Shown in pieces: positions 31,120 to 40,030 of a stretch of 64,000 bases of DNA (within the stretch, counting starts at the first letter, position 1; every line of letters starts with the position of its first letter). The notes beneath the pieces were generated by a model that was given only the letters and a program-made list of their open reading frames with translations, searched no databases and was not told where the DNA came from. The stretch is from contig NZ_KQ948999.1 in assembly GCF_001514265.1 (NCBI RefSeq), positions 62,001 to 126,000 on the forward strand. Reading direction: 5' to 3'. The DNA comes from Streptomyces resistomycificus. Lineage in GTDB: Bacteria > Actinomycetota > Actinomycetes > Streptomycetales > Streptomycetaceae. The position numbers and the translations under genes were made by a program.

Positions 31120-32958
31120 TCAAGAGGCGGCGGCCGGAGGCTCCGGCGGTCTCGTCTCCGCCGGGTCCCACTCCAACGGGTCCGACTCCGACGGGTCCGA
31201 CTCCAACGCCTCGGGCTCCGTCCACTCCGGCACCGGTGGTGCCGATACCGACGGTTTCGACAACGGCGGCCTCGACAGCGGCGGTTCTGACATCTGCGGT
31301 TCCGACACCGCCATCGCCTCCTTCAGCGCCGCCCAGCGGGCCTCGCGCGCCGCTTCCCCGTCGTGCCACAGCGGTTGCGCGGCCTCCACGGGCAGGAAGT
31401 CGTACGGCTCGAGGTCGCCGTCGTCAGCCGTGGACATGCCCTCGTACTTCGGCGCCTTCTCTGACTTCGCCGTCTTCTCCGTCTTCGCTGCCTTCGCTGC
31501 CTTCGCGCCCCTCTCCGCCTCTGCCCGCTGCTTCCCGATCGCCGCGGCGCGTTCCTCGTTCCCACGGCTCAACTCCGGTTCGCGCGCCGAACGCCCACGG
31601 CGCCGCCAGGCCCGCAGCCCCAACGCCGTGGGAACCGCCGGTACCGACGTCCACAGCAGAGCCGCCGCTCCGGTCTGCCACCACACCGGACCGAACCGGG
31701 CCAGCGCACCGACGCCGAGCGGCCCTCCGGCGAGCGCCGACAGGGCGGCCACCAGACCCGCGCACAGGACAGCCGCCAAGGCGGCGGTCCCCGCGGTCCG
31801 CCCGCGCGACCAGGCACTCACCCCGGCTCGCGGAAGCGTTCCACCGCCCCGCACCGCCTCGGAGACCTCACTCCCACCCACGACGACTCCCCCACCGGCC
31901 CCCCGCCCCACGAACCACCCCACCGTCACCCCGACCGCCACCGGCACCACCCCCGACGCCCAGTGCAGCGGCGTTCCGGTGCCCGGGTCCGGCACGGCGG
32001 CGAGCAGGGGAAACGGAGGGAGCAGGGGAGCGGGCGTGGAGGCGAGGGGGCTCACCGTGTGGCCGACGCCGAGGGCGAAGCCGGGGCCGAGGGCGTACGA
32101 CCCCGCCCACACCACCGCGTTCGGGACCAGGGCGAGGCAGAGCAGCAGTGCGGCGAACCGGCCCGACCACCCCTCCGTGAGCTGGAGGAACGAGCTTCGG
32201 GCGGCCCCGCCGTGCCACACCAGCGACGTGGCGAGGAGCACCGCCCCGCCCCCGACGAGCACCATCGCCCCCGCGCCCGCGGCCCGCGCGGCCGTGGCCA
32301 GACGGGCCTGCGCCTCCGGGCCGAGAACCAGCGGTCGCAGCCCTGCCGGCAGCAGGCTTGGCACGCCGTCCAGGGCCGCGCGCGGACGGCCGTACGCCGT
32401 CCACACCCCCGCTCCCGCCGCCACCGCCGCGACCAGGGGTACGCACACGCCCGCCCACAGCCACGAGGGCCGCAGGTCACCGCCGGCCGCGTACAGCGCG
32501 GCGGCGGCGCCGACGGCGAGGTAGCCGAGGACGACGCCCGCCCAGGCCGTACCGCCCGAGACGGGCGCCCCTCCGTCGTCCTCGCCCGCGCCGTCACCGT
32601 CGGTCGCGTCCCGTGCCGCGCGGTGCACCAGCCAGACCGGCAGCGCGAGCAGGAGCAGCGGGGTGACGCCGACCGGAGCCGGGATCCCGGAGAGCGTGTC
32701 GGTGCGGACCAGTTCGGCGCCGTGCGCCAGCAGCCACAGAGCCGCGGCGACGTGCAACGCGCCACCGGGCCCGCTGTCGGGGTACGGCGAACTGATCCAC
32801 AGCACGGTCACGAGGACGGCGAACGAGCCGAGCCCCAGCCCGGCGGCCACCACGCCCCCCAGGAAACCGGCGGCCAGTCCGGGCGATCGGTCGCGCAACC
32901 GGGTGAGCAGGGACGACAACGGCGGTCGGCGTGCGGTCATCTGGATCACGACCGCCAT
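31120..32958 (-). CDS. perM: PerM/DUF6350 family integral membrane protein
   Basis: 612 residues. About ten hydrophobic helices lie between residues 25 and 450: LAAGFLGGVVAAGLGLGSFA, HVAAALWLLAHGAELV, VTPLLLLALPVWLVH, WAGVVLGYLAVGAAAALYAA, and further ones to LWTSVPAVPTALGLRAW. A charged C-terminal tail of about 140 residues is rich in Ser/Pro/Glu (SEPPLSRPPLSKPSVSAPPV). Placement between purN and sucD matches the mycobacterial division-linked membrane protein PerM (Rv0955). A role in division or envelope integrity is inferred from that homologue. The start could be ATG 32958 or ATG 32940 (MTARRPPLSS); neither has a strong ribosome site. Divergent from the 33055 gene. Confidence 0.85.
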   Translation of the reverse strand: MAVVIQMTARRPPLSSLLTRLRDRSPGLAAGFLGGVVAAGLGLGSFAVLVTVLWISSPYPDSGPGGALHVAAALWLLAHGAELVRTDTLSGIPAPVGVTPLLLLALPVWLVHRAARDATDGDGAGEDDGGAPVSGGTAWAGVVLGYLAVGAAAALYAAGGDLRPSWLWAGVCVPLVAAVAAGAGVWTAYGRPRAALDGVPSLLPAGLRPLVLGPEAQARLATAARAAGAGAMVLVGGGAVLLATSLVWHGGAARSSFLQLTEGWSGRFAALLLCLALVPNAVVWAGSYALGPGFALGVGHTVSPLASTPAPLLPPFPLLAAVPDPGTGTPLHWASGVVPVAVGVTVGWFVGRGAGGGVVVGGSEVSEAVRGGGTLPRAGVSAWSRGRTAGTAALAAVLCAGLVAALSALAGGPLGVGALARFGPVWWQTGAAALLWTSVPAVPTALGLRAWRRRGRSAREPELSRGNEERAAAIGKQRAEAERGAKAAKAAKTEKTAKSEKAPKYEGMSTADDGDLEPYDFLPVEAAQPLWHDGEAAREARWAALKEAMAVSEPQMSEPPLSRPPLSKPSVSAPPVPEWTEPEALESDPSESDPLEWDPAETRPPEPPAAAS

Positions 32959-33054
32959 GTTCCCAACGACACGCGCTTTCTCGTCGTAACAGGCGAACCT
33001 CCGATGTGTCGCTCAATATACGTTTATGTACTTTTTCGCACGAAGGGGCACACG

Positions 33055-34272
33055 GTGACGCAGCGTCATGCAACCCCGCTCCCCGCGCCGAAGGAGCGCC
33101 GACGTCTGCGTGAGGCCCGGTCCTTGACGCAGGCTCAGATCGCGGCGCGGTTGGGTGTCCCCCGCGAGACGGTACGCGGGTGGGAGTCCGGTCGTACGAC
33201 TCCGCGCGGCCGGCGACGGGAGGCGTACGCGAATCTGCTGGCCGAGCTGGCGTCCGACGCCGCAGACCGTGCCGTACGGGCGGAAGACTCCCCCGCACCC
33301 GACCCCGCCCCCGAACCACAGGCCACAACCGGCACCGATCCGGCGCCCGCGTCTGCGCCCGAGCCGGCGCCCGCGCCGGAGGCCGCCGGACCCACGCCGG
33401 GTGCTGAGCCCGACGCCAAGCACGAGCCCACGCCCACACCCCCGGCTCAAGCCGAACCCGGGACCACCACGCCGTCCCTGACGCCTGCTCAGGCCTTCGA
33501 CGCGCTCTACGCGTTCTGCGCCCCCGCCCTCGTACGGCAGGCCTATCTGCTCACCGGGCGGCGTGAGCTCGCGCGCGAGTCGGTGGAGCGGGCCTTCCAA
33601 CTCGCCTGGCAGCGCTGGCCGGAGGTGGCGGTCGACCGGGATCCGGCGGGCTGGGTGCGGGCGGCGGCCTACGAGTACGCCCTCTCCCCCTGGCACCGGT
33701 TCCGCCCCCGCTACCGGCACCCCGAGCCGCCGCCGGCCGACGCGTCCGACCGTGCGCTGATGGACGTACTGCTGCACCTCCCGCCGCCGCAGCGCCGCAC
33801 CCTGCTGCTGTACGACGGTGTCGGCCTCGACCTGCCGGAGACGGCGGCGGAGACGGAGGCGAGCACACCGGCGACGGCGAACCGGCTGCTGCACGCGCGG
33901 GAGACGGTGGCGTCGCGGCTGCCGGAGCTGTCCGACCCCGTCACACTCAACCGGCGGCTGTCCGAACTGGCCTCCACGGAACGCCTGCGGGCCGCGAAGC
34001 CGCCCGCGGTACGGATCGGCAGTGAGCGCCGGGCCCGGTTCTGGACCCGGGCCGCCATCGCCTTCACGGTCGCGCTCGTCGGCACCACGGCGCTGACGTT
34101 GCGGACGGCTCCGACGCGCTACGAGCCGCCGGTCCCGCCGGGCGAGACGGTGCAGGGGGTGCCGCCGCGGGTGGCGCCTGGCTCCCTGTCCGAGGAGGAG
34201 GCGGAGCTGCGGGCGCGGCTCAGGGAGGAGACGCTGAACGGGCCGGAGCGGCTGGCGCCGGCGCCCCGCTGA
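33055..34272 (+). CDS. XRE helix-turn-helix / sigma-70-like / TM fusion protein
   Basis: 405 residues from GTG 33055 (AAGGGG 8 bases upstream; ATG 33004 would add 17 residues). An XRE HTH at about 12-60 reads LREARSLTQAQIAARLGVPR and ETVRGWESGRTTPRGRRREA. A Pro/Ala/Glu linker follows to about 140. A segment like ECF sigma regions 2 and 4 follows (LYAFCAPALVRQAYLLTGRR ELARESVERAFQLAWQRW; LHLPPPQRRTLLLYDGVGLD), with a degenerate recognition helix (TPATANRLLHARETVASRL). One transmembrane helix near 330-350 (ARFWTRAAIAFTVALVGTTA) leaves about 55 residues outside. Possibly a membrane-tethered transcription factor; activity unproven. Divergent from perM. Confidence 0.75.
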   Translation: MTQRHATPLPAPKERRRLREARSLTQAQIAARLGVPRETVRGWESGRTTPRGRRREAYANLLAELASDAADRAVRAEDSPAPDPAPEPQATTGTDPAPASAPEPAPAPEAAGPTPGAEPDAKHEPTPTPPAQAEPGTTTPSLTPAQAFDALYAFCAPALVRQAYLLTGRRELARESVERAFQLAWQRWPEVAVDRDPAGWVRAAAYEYALSPWHRFRPRYRHPEPPPADASDRALMDVLLHLPPPQRRTLLLYDGVGLDLPETAAETEASTPATANRLLHARETVASRLPELSDPVTLNRRLSELASTERLRAAKPPAVRIGSERRARFWTRAAIAFTVALVGTTALTLRTAPTRYEPPVPPGETVQGVPPRVAPGSLSEEEAELRARLREETLNGPERLAPAPR

Positions 34273-34301
34273 TCCGCCCGGACGCCGACGCCGGAAACAC
34301 C

Positions 34302-34335
34302 GGTGGGCCCGCCCCCGGTCGGGAACGGGCCCACC
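34302..34335. terminator. Bidirectional terminator between the HTH-sigma fusion gene and sucD
   Basis: GGTGGGCCCG (34302-34311) pairs with CGGGCCCACC (34326-34335), a 10-bp stem over a 14-nt loop, between the convergent stops at 34272 and 34354. Confidence 0.8.
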
Positions 34336-34353
34336 AACGCCGGGCTGGGAAGG

Positions 34354-35238
34354 TCAGCCGGCCAGGATCTCGCGCGCCAGCTTCGCCGTCTCGGTCGGCG
34401 TCTTGCCGACCTTGACGCCGGCGGCCTCGAGGGCCTCCTTCTTCGCGGCGGCCGTGCCGGAGGAGCCGGAGACGATGGCGCCGGCGTGGCCCATGGTCTT
34501 GCCCTCGGGCGCGGTGAAGCCGGCGACGTAGCCGACGACCGGCTTCGTCACGTTGGCCTTGATGAAGTCCGCCGCACGCTCCTCGGCGTCGCCGCCGATC
34601 TCACCGATCATCACGATCAGGTCGGTGTCGGGGTCGGCCTCGAACGCGGCGAGCGCGTCGATGTGCGTCGTACCGATGACCGGGTCGCCACCGATACCGA
34701 CGGCGGAGGAGAAGCCGATGTCACGCAGCTCGTACATCATCTGGTACGTCAGCGTGCCGGACTTCGAGACCAGACCGATGCGGCCCGGCTTGGTGATGTC
34801 GCCCGGGATGATGCCGGCGTTCGACTGACCCGGGGTGATGAGACCGGGGCAGTTCGGGCCGATGATCCGGGTCTTGTTGCCCTTGGACACGGCGTACGCG
34901 TAGAACGCGGCCGAGTCGTGGACCGCGATGCCCTCGGTGATGACGACGGCGAGCGGGATCTCGGCGTCGATCGCCTCGACCACGGCGGCCTTCGAGAAGG
35001 CCGGCGGGACGAAGAGGACGGACACGTTCGCGCCCGTCTTCTCGATCGCCTCGGCGACGGTGCCGAAGACCGGGATCTCGGTGCCGTCGATGTCGACGGA
35101 CTGACCCGCCTTGCGGGGGTTGACGCCGCCGACGATGTTCGTGCCGTCGGCCAGCATGAGCTTGGTGTGCTTCATGCCCGTGGCACCGGTCATGCCCTGG
35201 ACGATGACCTTGCTGTCCTTGTTGAGGAAGATAGCCAT
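34354..35238 (-). CDS. sucD: Succinyl-CoA synthetase (ADP-forming) alpha subunit
   Basis: 294 residues. Alpha subunit of the TCA-cycle succinyl-CoA synthetase, carrying the phosphohistidine. Seen: VIVQGMTGATGMKHTKLMLA (CoA-binding loop), GGVNPRKAGQSVDIDGTEIP, IGPNCPGLITPGQSNAGIIP, RIGLVSKSGTLTYQMMYELR, and the active-site histidine in GKTMGHAGAIVSGSSGTAAA. It starts 21 bp after the sucC stop on the same strand and is followed by a terminator, so sucCD form one transcript. Confidence 0.97.
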   Translation of the reverse strand: MAIFLNKDSKVIVQGMTGATGMKHTKLMLADGTNIVGGVNPRKAGQSVDIDGTEIPVFGTVAEAIEKTGANVSVLFVPPAFSKAAVVEAIDAEIPLAVVITEGIAVHDSAAFYAYAVSKGNKTRIIGPNCPGLITPGQSNAGIIPGDITKPGRIGLVSKSGTLTYQMMYELRDIGFSSAVGIGGDPVIGTTHIDALAAFEADPDTDLIVMIGEIGGDAEERAADFIKANVTKPVVGYVAGFTAPEGKTMGHAGAIVSGSSGTAAAKKEALEAAGVKVGKTPTETAKLAREILAG

Positions 35239-35259
35239 GGCTGTGTCTGTCCCTCTTCC

Positions 35260-36438
35260 TTACTTCGCAGCCGCGAGCTCGGCGGCCTTGTCGGCCGCGC
35301 CGTCCATGGTGTCCACGCGCTGCACCAGCGGGTGGTTGGCGTCGGAGAGGATCTTGCGACCCAGCTCGGCGTTGTTGCCGTCGAGGCGGACGACGAGGGG
35401 CTTGGTGACTTCCTCGCCCTTGTCCGCGAGCAGCTGCAGCGCCTGCACGATGCCGTTGGCGACCTCGTCACAGGCGGTGATGCCACCGAAGACGTTGACG
35501 AACACGGACTTGACGTCCGGGTCGCCGAGGATGATCTCCAGGCCGTTCGCCATGACCGCGGCCGAGGCGCCGCCGCCGATGTCGAGGAAGTTGGCGGGCT
35601 TGACGCCACCGTGCGCCTCACCGGCGTACGCGACGACGTCCAGGGTGCTCATGACGAGACCCGCGCCGTTGCCGATGATGCCGACCTCACCGTCGAGCTT
35701 GACGTAGTTGAGGTTCTTCTCCTTGGCCGCGGCCTCGAGCGGGTTGGCCGCAGCGTGGTCGACGAGCTCCTCGTGGTCGGGGTGGCGGAAGTCCGCGTTC
35801 TCGTCCAGGGAGACCTTGCCGTCAAGGGCGATGACGTCGCCGGAGGCGACCTTCGCCAGCGGGTTGACCTCGACGAGGAGGGCGTCCTCCTCGATGAAGG
35901 TCTTCCACAGCGTCACCAGGACGTTGACGATCTTGTCGGCGACCTCGGCCGGGAACTTCGCGGCCTCGACGATCTCGCGGGCCTTCTCGGGGGTCACACC
36001 CTCGTTGGCGTCGATCGGGGTCTTGGCGACGGCCTCCGGACGGGTGGCTGCCACCTCCTCGATCTCCATGCCGCCCTCGACGGACGCGATGGAGAGGAAG
36101 GTGCGGTTGGTGCGGTCCAGGAGGAAGGAGACGTAGTACTCCTCCACGATCTCCGGGGCCGTCTCGGCGATCATCACCTTGTGGACCGTGTGGCCCTTGA
36201 TGTCCATGCCGAGGATGTCCGTCGCGCGGGCGACGGCCTCGTCCGGGGTCGCCGCCAGCTTCACGCCGCCGGCCTTGCCGCGGCCGCCGACCTTCACCTG
36301 GGCCTTGACGACGGACTTGCCACCGAGACGCTCGGTGGCTGCGCGGGCCGCCTCAGGCGTGTCGATGACTTCACCGGCCAGCACCGGTACATCGTGCTTG
36401 GCGAAGAGGTCCCTCGCCTGGTACTCGAACAGGTCCAC
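35260..36438 (-). CDS. sucC: Succinyl-CoA synthetase beta subunit
   Basis: 392 residues from GTG 36438 (MDLFEYQARDLFAKHDVPVL). ATP-grasp beta subunit: nucleotide-binding VKAQVKVGGRGKAGGVKLA, VEVNPLAKVASGDVIALDGK for metal binding, GNGAGLVMSTLDVV, and FVNVFGGITACDEVANGIVQ contacting the alpha subunit. With sucD it makes ATP and succinate from succinyl-CoA. The promoter lies in 36439-36687, which also carries a GTGA-N6-TCAC dyad. The gene order and its closeness to perM-purNH are conserved in mycobacteria. Confidence 0.97.
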   Translation of the reverse strand: MDLFEYQARDLFAKHDVPVLAGEVIDTPEAARAATERLGGKSVVKAQVKVGGRGKAGGVKLAATPDEAVARATDILGMDIKGHTVHKVMIAETAPEIVEEYYVSFLLDRTNRTFLSIASVEGGMEIEEVAATRPEAVAKTPIDANEGVTPEKAREIVEAAKFPAEVADKIVNVLVTLWKTFIEEDALLVEVNPLAKVASGDVIALDGKVSLDENADFRHPDHEELVDHAAANPLEAAAKEKNLNYVKLDGEVGIIGNGAGLVMSTLDVVAYAGEAHGGVKPANFLDIGGGASAAVMANGLEIILGDPDVKSVFVNVFGGITACDEVANGIVQALQLLADKGEEVTKPLVVRLDGNNAELGRKILSDANHPLVQRVDTMDGAADKAAELAAAK

Positions 36439-36624
36439 GCGCTTCCGTCCCTATCAGTGATCTCGCGGTTCGTTGTCTGCGTGGGCGTGCCGCGAGGGCA
36501 ACGTGACGTCCGCCGTCTGTCAGTCACAAGGGAGGCGCACACGGTGTCCGAGCGCGCGGCATGTCCGTCTCGCAGGTTATCTCTGCTTACCGGGGGCCTC
36601 TAAATCGCGGGTCACACCTGAGCG

Positions 36625-36638
36625 GTGATACCTGTCAC
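36625..36638. promoter_or_regulatory. CRP-like dyad GTGA-N6-TCAC upstream of sucC
   Basis: GTGA (36625-36628) and TCAC (36635-36638) separated by TACCTG match the half-site spacing of CRP/FNR regulators (TGTGA-N6-TCACA with the flanks partly kept). It lies about 187 bp upstream of the sucC start. A four-base half-site can occur by chance. Confidence 0.3.
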
Positions 36639-36687
36639 ATGATGCCGGACTCACTGGCACGGCGTGCCGCCTGTGAGGGGCGGGGAA

Positions 36688-36723
36688 GGGCCTCACCGGG
36701 CTGGGGTTGGCCCGGTGAGGCCC
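36688..36723. terminator. Terminator of the repeat-rich secreted protein gene
   Basis: GGGCCTCACCGGG (36688-36700) pairs with CCCGGTGAGGCCC (36711-36723), 13 bp with a 10-nt loop. It is 131 bp past the stop of the 36855 gene and separates it from the sucC promoter. The rest of 36439-36854 shows no gene. Confidence 0.8.
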
Positions 36724-36854
36724 CTTGAGCAGCCCCTAAGGGGCGTGGGGCGGATGGTCCTCACCCCAATGAGGACACCTCCACCCCTCCATGAGGTTCC
36801 GGCTGGACGAACCGATGGCTTTCGGCCGTCCGGGGCCTGCGGCCTCATGAATAG

Positions 36855-38633
36855 TCAGACGCGAGAGATGCCGCCGTAGTGCATGTCCTGCACGGCCTGT
36901 GCGTTCTGTACGTCCTGCACGTAGGCCGGGGTGATCGACTCGGCGACGCCCTCGACGCCGCTGACGGCGTTGCCCGCGAGCGGGCCGGCCGTGGCCCGGA
37001 CGGTCCCGGTCAGGTCCTGCGCGAAGGGCCGCACGTCCTGGCCGACGCCGTACCCGAACGGGGCGACCTCGCCGACGACCCCGTACGCGAAGGGCTGGAC
37101 GTCCTGCGTGACGCCGTACGCGAGCGTGGTGGCGCTGCCGCCGACGCCGCGGACGACCGGCTGCACCGTCTCGACGACAGTGGTGACGACCGGCTGGACC
37201 GCATCGGCGACTCCCTGCGCGAAGGGCGGCACCTGGCCGGCGACGCCGTACCCGAGGTCGGCCGCGTGCCCGGTCACACCGTGCGCCAGCGGCGGTACGG
37301 CGCCGACGACGCCCTCCGCGAACGGCGTCACGTCACCGATCGCTCCGTACGCCAGCCCGCCCGCGTCCGCGACGGCCTGCCCGGCGACCGGCACCACCCC
37401 GTGCACGGCGGTGTTGACGACCGGCGGCAGCACGGAGGCGGTGGTGTCGTCGGCGACCTGGCCGACGAGGCCGGTGGCGTACGGGGGGACGTCCGCGACG
37501 ACACCGGACGCGACGGGGGTGACATCGGTGACCGCGTGGTTGACGACGGAGTGCGCACCCCGCACAGCGCCTCCGGCGACCGGCCGCACGTCCGCGACGA
37601 CGCCGTACGCCAGCTCGGTCGCGGTGTCGACGGCGTTCCCCGCGGTCTGCCGGACGCCGGCGGCCGTGCCGTCCACGACGGGGGTCACGCCGGTCACCAC
37701 TCCGTTGACGACCGGGGGCACGGCGCCGACCGTGCCGGCCGCGGTCGGCAGCACCCCGGCGACGGCCGCCGACGCCACGGGCGGCACGGCCGCGGCGGCC
37801 GTCTGCCCGACGACGGGCGTGACGGTGGCGGGGATCCCGGTGACCGTGCCCGTGACCGTGCCGGTGACGTGCTGGGGGACGGCGGAGACGGTGGCCCGGG
37901 CGGCGCCGGTCACGGCGTGCGCCTGGGAGCGGGCCGCGGTCTGGCCGCCCTGCACCCTTGTCTGAAGCTTCGTCTGTGCTGCGGCGAGGGCCTGCTCCAG
38001 CTCGGGCGCGAAGGCGGTGAGGGGGCCGAAGAGGTAGTCGATCTCGTCCTGAGGGGTGCTGCCCGGGGTGTTCCGGAAGTTCGGGGTGTTCCGGATGTTC
38101 GGGGTGCTCGCGTCGGTGGCGCTGGCGGTGGCTCGGACAGCCGTGACGGTCTCGTCGGCGATGGCGTCCGAGGCGGCCGCCGTGGCCGGGGTGACGGTTG
38201 CCGCGGCCTGTGCGGCGCGGGCGGCCTTCGCACCCTGGATGGCCGCGGCGCCCTTCACCTTGGACGCCTTCGGGACGGTGACCTTCGCGTCGACGTACCG
38301 ACGGGCCTGGTCCGCGCCATCGGCGGACGTGCCGGCGACCGTCGAGGCCACACCGTCGGCGGTCGTGCCGTCGGCGACGCCGGAGACGCCGGAGACGACT
38401 CCGGCGACCGTGCCGGTGACGGTGTCGGTGTCGGTGTCGGTGATCGTGCCGACGGTGCCGGTGAGTCCGGTTGTCGTGTCAGTCGTCGCGTCGGCCGTCG
38501 ACTCGGGTGTCACGTCCGTGGTCGAGAGGGAGGAGGCGGGCAGTTCGTCCGCGCTGGCCACGGCGGAGCCGAGAGCCCAGGCGCCGGTGACGCCGGCGGC
38601 TATGACGATGGAACGGCGGATGTTCTTGTTCAT
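36855..38633 (-). CDS. Secreted Val/Ala/Gly/Pro-rich repeat protein
   Basis: 592 residues from ATG 38633. Signal peptide MNKNIRRSIVIAAGVTGAWA, likely cleaved after ASA near residue 27. Residues 300-560 are about a dozen degenerate repeats of 20-25 residues with the core (A/G)YGV-x-x-(D/E)V-x-PFA-x-GVVG-x-V-PP. Examples are AYGAIGDVTPFAEGVVGAVP and AYGVTQDVQPFAYGVVGEVA. Between 245 and 310 is a non-repetitive stretch (RNTPNFRNTPGS, DEIDYLFGPLTAFAPELEQA). Predicted extended and valine-rich; probably surface or wall-associated. I do not recognise a family. Its upstream neighbour is also a low-complexity secreted protein. Confidence 0.75.
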   Translation of the reverse strand: MNKNIRRSIVIAAGVTGAWALGSAVASADELPASSLSTTDVTPESTADATTDTTTGLTGTVGTITDTDTDTVTGTVAGVVSGVSGVADGTTADGVASTVAGTSADGADQARRYVDAKVTVPKASKVKGAAAIQGAKAARAAQAAATVTPATAAASDAIADETVTAVRATASATDASTPNIRNTPNFRNTPGSTPQDEIDYLFGPLTAFAPELEQALAAAQTKLQTRVQGGQTAARSQAHAVTGAARATVSAVPQHVTGTVTGTVTGIPATVTPVVGQTAAAAVPPVASAAVAGVLPTAAGTVGAVPPVVNGVVTGVTPVVDGTAAGVRQTAGNAVDTATELAYGVVADVRPVAGGAVRGAHSVVNHAVTDVTPVASGVVADVPPYATGLVGQVADDTTASVLPPVVNTAVHGVVPVAGQAVADAGGLAYGAIGDVTPFAEGVVGAVPPLAHGVTGHAADLGYGVAGQVPPFAQGVADAVQPVVTTVVETVQPVVRGVGGSATTLAYGVTQDVQPFAYGVVGEVAPFGYGVGQDVRPFAQDLTGTVRATAGPLAGNAVSGVEGVAESITPAYVQDVQNAQAVQDMHYGGISRV

Positions 38634-38793
38634 GCGTACGTCTGGTCCTTCGGGACTTGAAGCAGGCTTGGGGACATTCCGGTGCCGGAGAGGGCTCCCG
38701 GGGGCTTCCGTCCGGAGATCGGAGGGGTCCGAACGGTCGGGCAGACCTGTGCCGCCCCCGCGCGGCAGGTCCACAGCGGGGGAAACGCCTGCC

Positions 38794-39834
38794 CTAGCCG
38801 GGGAATACGGGGATGTCCCGGTGCCTGTCCCGGGTACCGTCCGCCGCGGCGGACGCGGCAACGCCGGCCCTGAGCCGAAGCGGTGCCTGGTTGTTGTCGG
38901 TGACGGCGCACGCGTCGCCGTGCCTCGGCGTGCCGTTGTCGACCGCCGACTTGCCGGCCGGCGCGCCGCCCGGATTGCCGGGGGGCGCGTGACGCACGGG
39001 GGCGTACCCGGCGGACGCTGCTCTGTGCGCGGAGGTGTGCGTTGCCGCGTGCTCCGCGAGGCCGGTCCAGATCGGACCGGCGACGCCCCGAGGTCCGTAT
39101 GCGAGGGACACCGCCACGGCGGAACGCCCCTGCGACTCCTGCTCTTCCGTCACCGCCGGCGCGACCGGCGAGTCCGGCTGCGGCGCGGTGGTGACCGGCG
39201 CCGGCAAGGTCTGCCCCGGAAGCGCGGGCAGACCGGGCAGACCGGGACGACCGGGCAGCTCGGGGAAGGTGGGCGGTCCCCCATAGCCCGGCGCGCTCGG
39301 CCACGCGACCTGGAATTCGGGCAACGACGGCAACTCCGCCCCCGTCTCCGCCTCCGCCTCCGCCTCCGCCTCGGCCAACCTTTCGACCACGCTGTCCACG
39401 AGCCGGCCGACCGGCCGCGTGACCTCGGCGTGGACCGTGTCGACCGTCCGGCCCACGTGACGGCTCACCGGCTGGACGACGTGCACCCGCTCCGTCTCGT
39501 CGACCGGGGGCTCGCCGGCCGCGGAGCCGGCGACCGGGACTTCGTCAGCCGCGTCGGCCGGCGGGTCAAGGGCGTGGTCGTCGGCCGGAGACCCGGCGTC
39601 CCGCTTCCCGTACGGGAGCGAGCTCGTCGACACCGCCGACACCGACGTCACCGAGATCTCGGACGCCTCGGACGTCGTCGGCAGCGCACCCTCCGCCGCA
39701 TGTGCCTGCTCGCCGCACAGAAGTCCGAGCGTGAACAACGCTCCCACCAGCAGCGCCACTTGCAGCGCACGCCGTCCGGCCGCCGTACGCATCACGCGCA
39801 CAGCGGCACCGGAGACAGTGACTTGCAGGGTCAA
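38794..39834 (-). CDS. Secreted low-complexity protein
   Basis: About 346 residues from TTG 39834, chosen for the GGAGGA 10 bases upstream; ATG 39792 (MRTAAGRRALQVALLVGALF) is the alternative. The signal peptide ends at EQAHA. The mature protein is Ala/Pro/Glu-rich with HVVQPVSRHVGRTVDTVHAE, a run of alternating AE residues, a collagen-like PELPGRPGLPGLPALPGQTL segment, and a C-terminus ending DRHRDIPVFPG. No recognisable domain. A heptad-like VDSVVERLAEAEAE hints at a short coiled coil. It is 160 bp upstream of the 36855 gene on the same strand, so possibly in one operon. Surface location is inferred from the signal peptide. Confidence 0.65.
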   Translation of the reverse strand: MTLQVTVSGAAVRVMRTAAGRRALQVALLVGALFTLGLLCGEQAHAAEGALPTTSEASEISVTSVSAVSTSSLPYGKRDAGSPADDHALDPPADAADEVPVAGSAAGEPPVDETERVHVVQPVSRHVGRTVDTVHAEVTRPVGRLVDSVVERLAEAEAEAEAETGAELPSLPEFQVAWPSAPGYGGPPTFPELPGRPGLPGLPALPGQTLPAPVTTAPQPDSPVAPAVTEEQESQGRSAVAVSLAYGPRGVAGPIWTGLAEHAATHTSAHRAASAGYAPVRHAPPGNPGGAPAGKSAVDNGTPRHGDACAVTDNNQAPLRLRAGVAASAAADGTRDRHRDIPVFPG

Positions 39835-40030
39835 GAGGGGAAGGTCCTCCGCGCGGAAGAAGCGGAGCGTGACGCGCCGCCGACGGGCGCGTCGATATTC
39901 GCACGGCCCTCCCACGGTTGCGCAACCCCTCCACAACCGATGGGCGGTCATGTCCGTTTTGCCTAACGGGATCGATCGACCGCGCAGGTCAGCGGGTCGA
40001 CAAATCTCCAGGCCCGGCCCCTCTCGTCCT

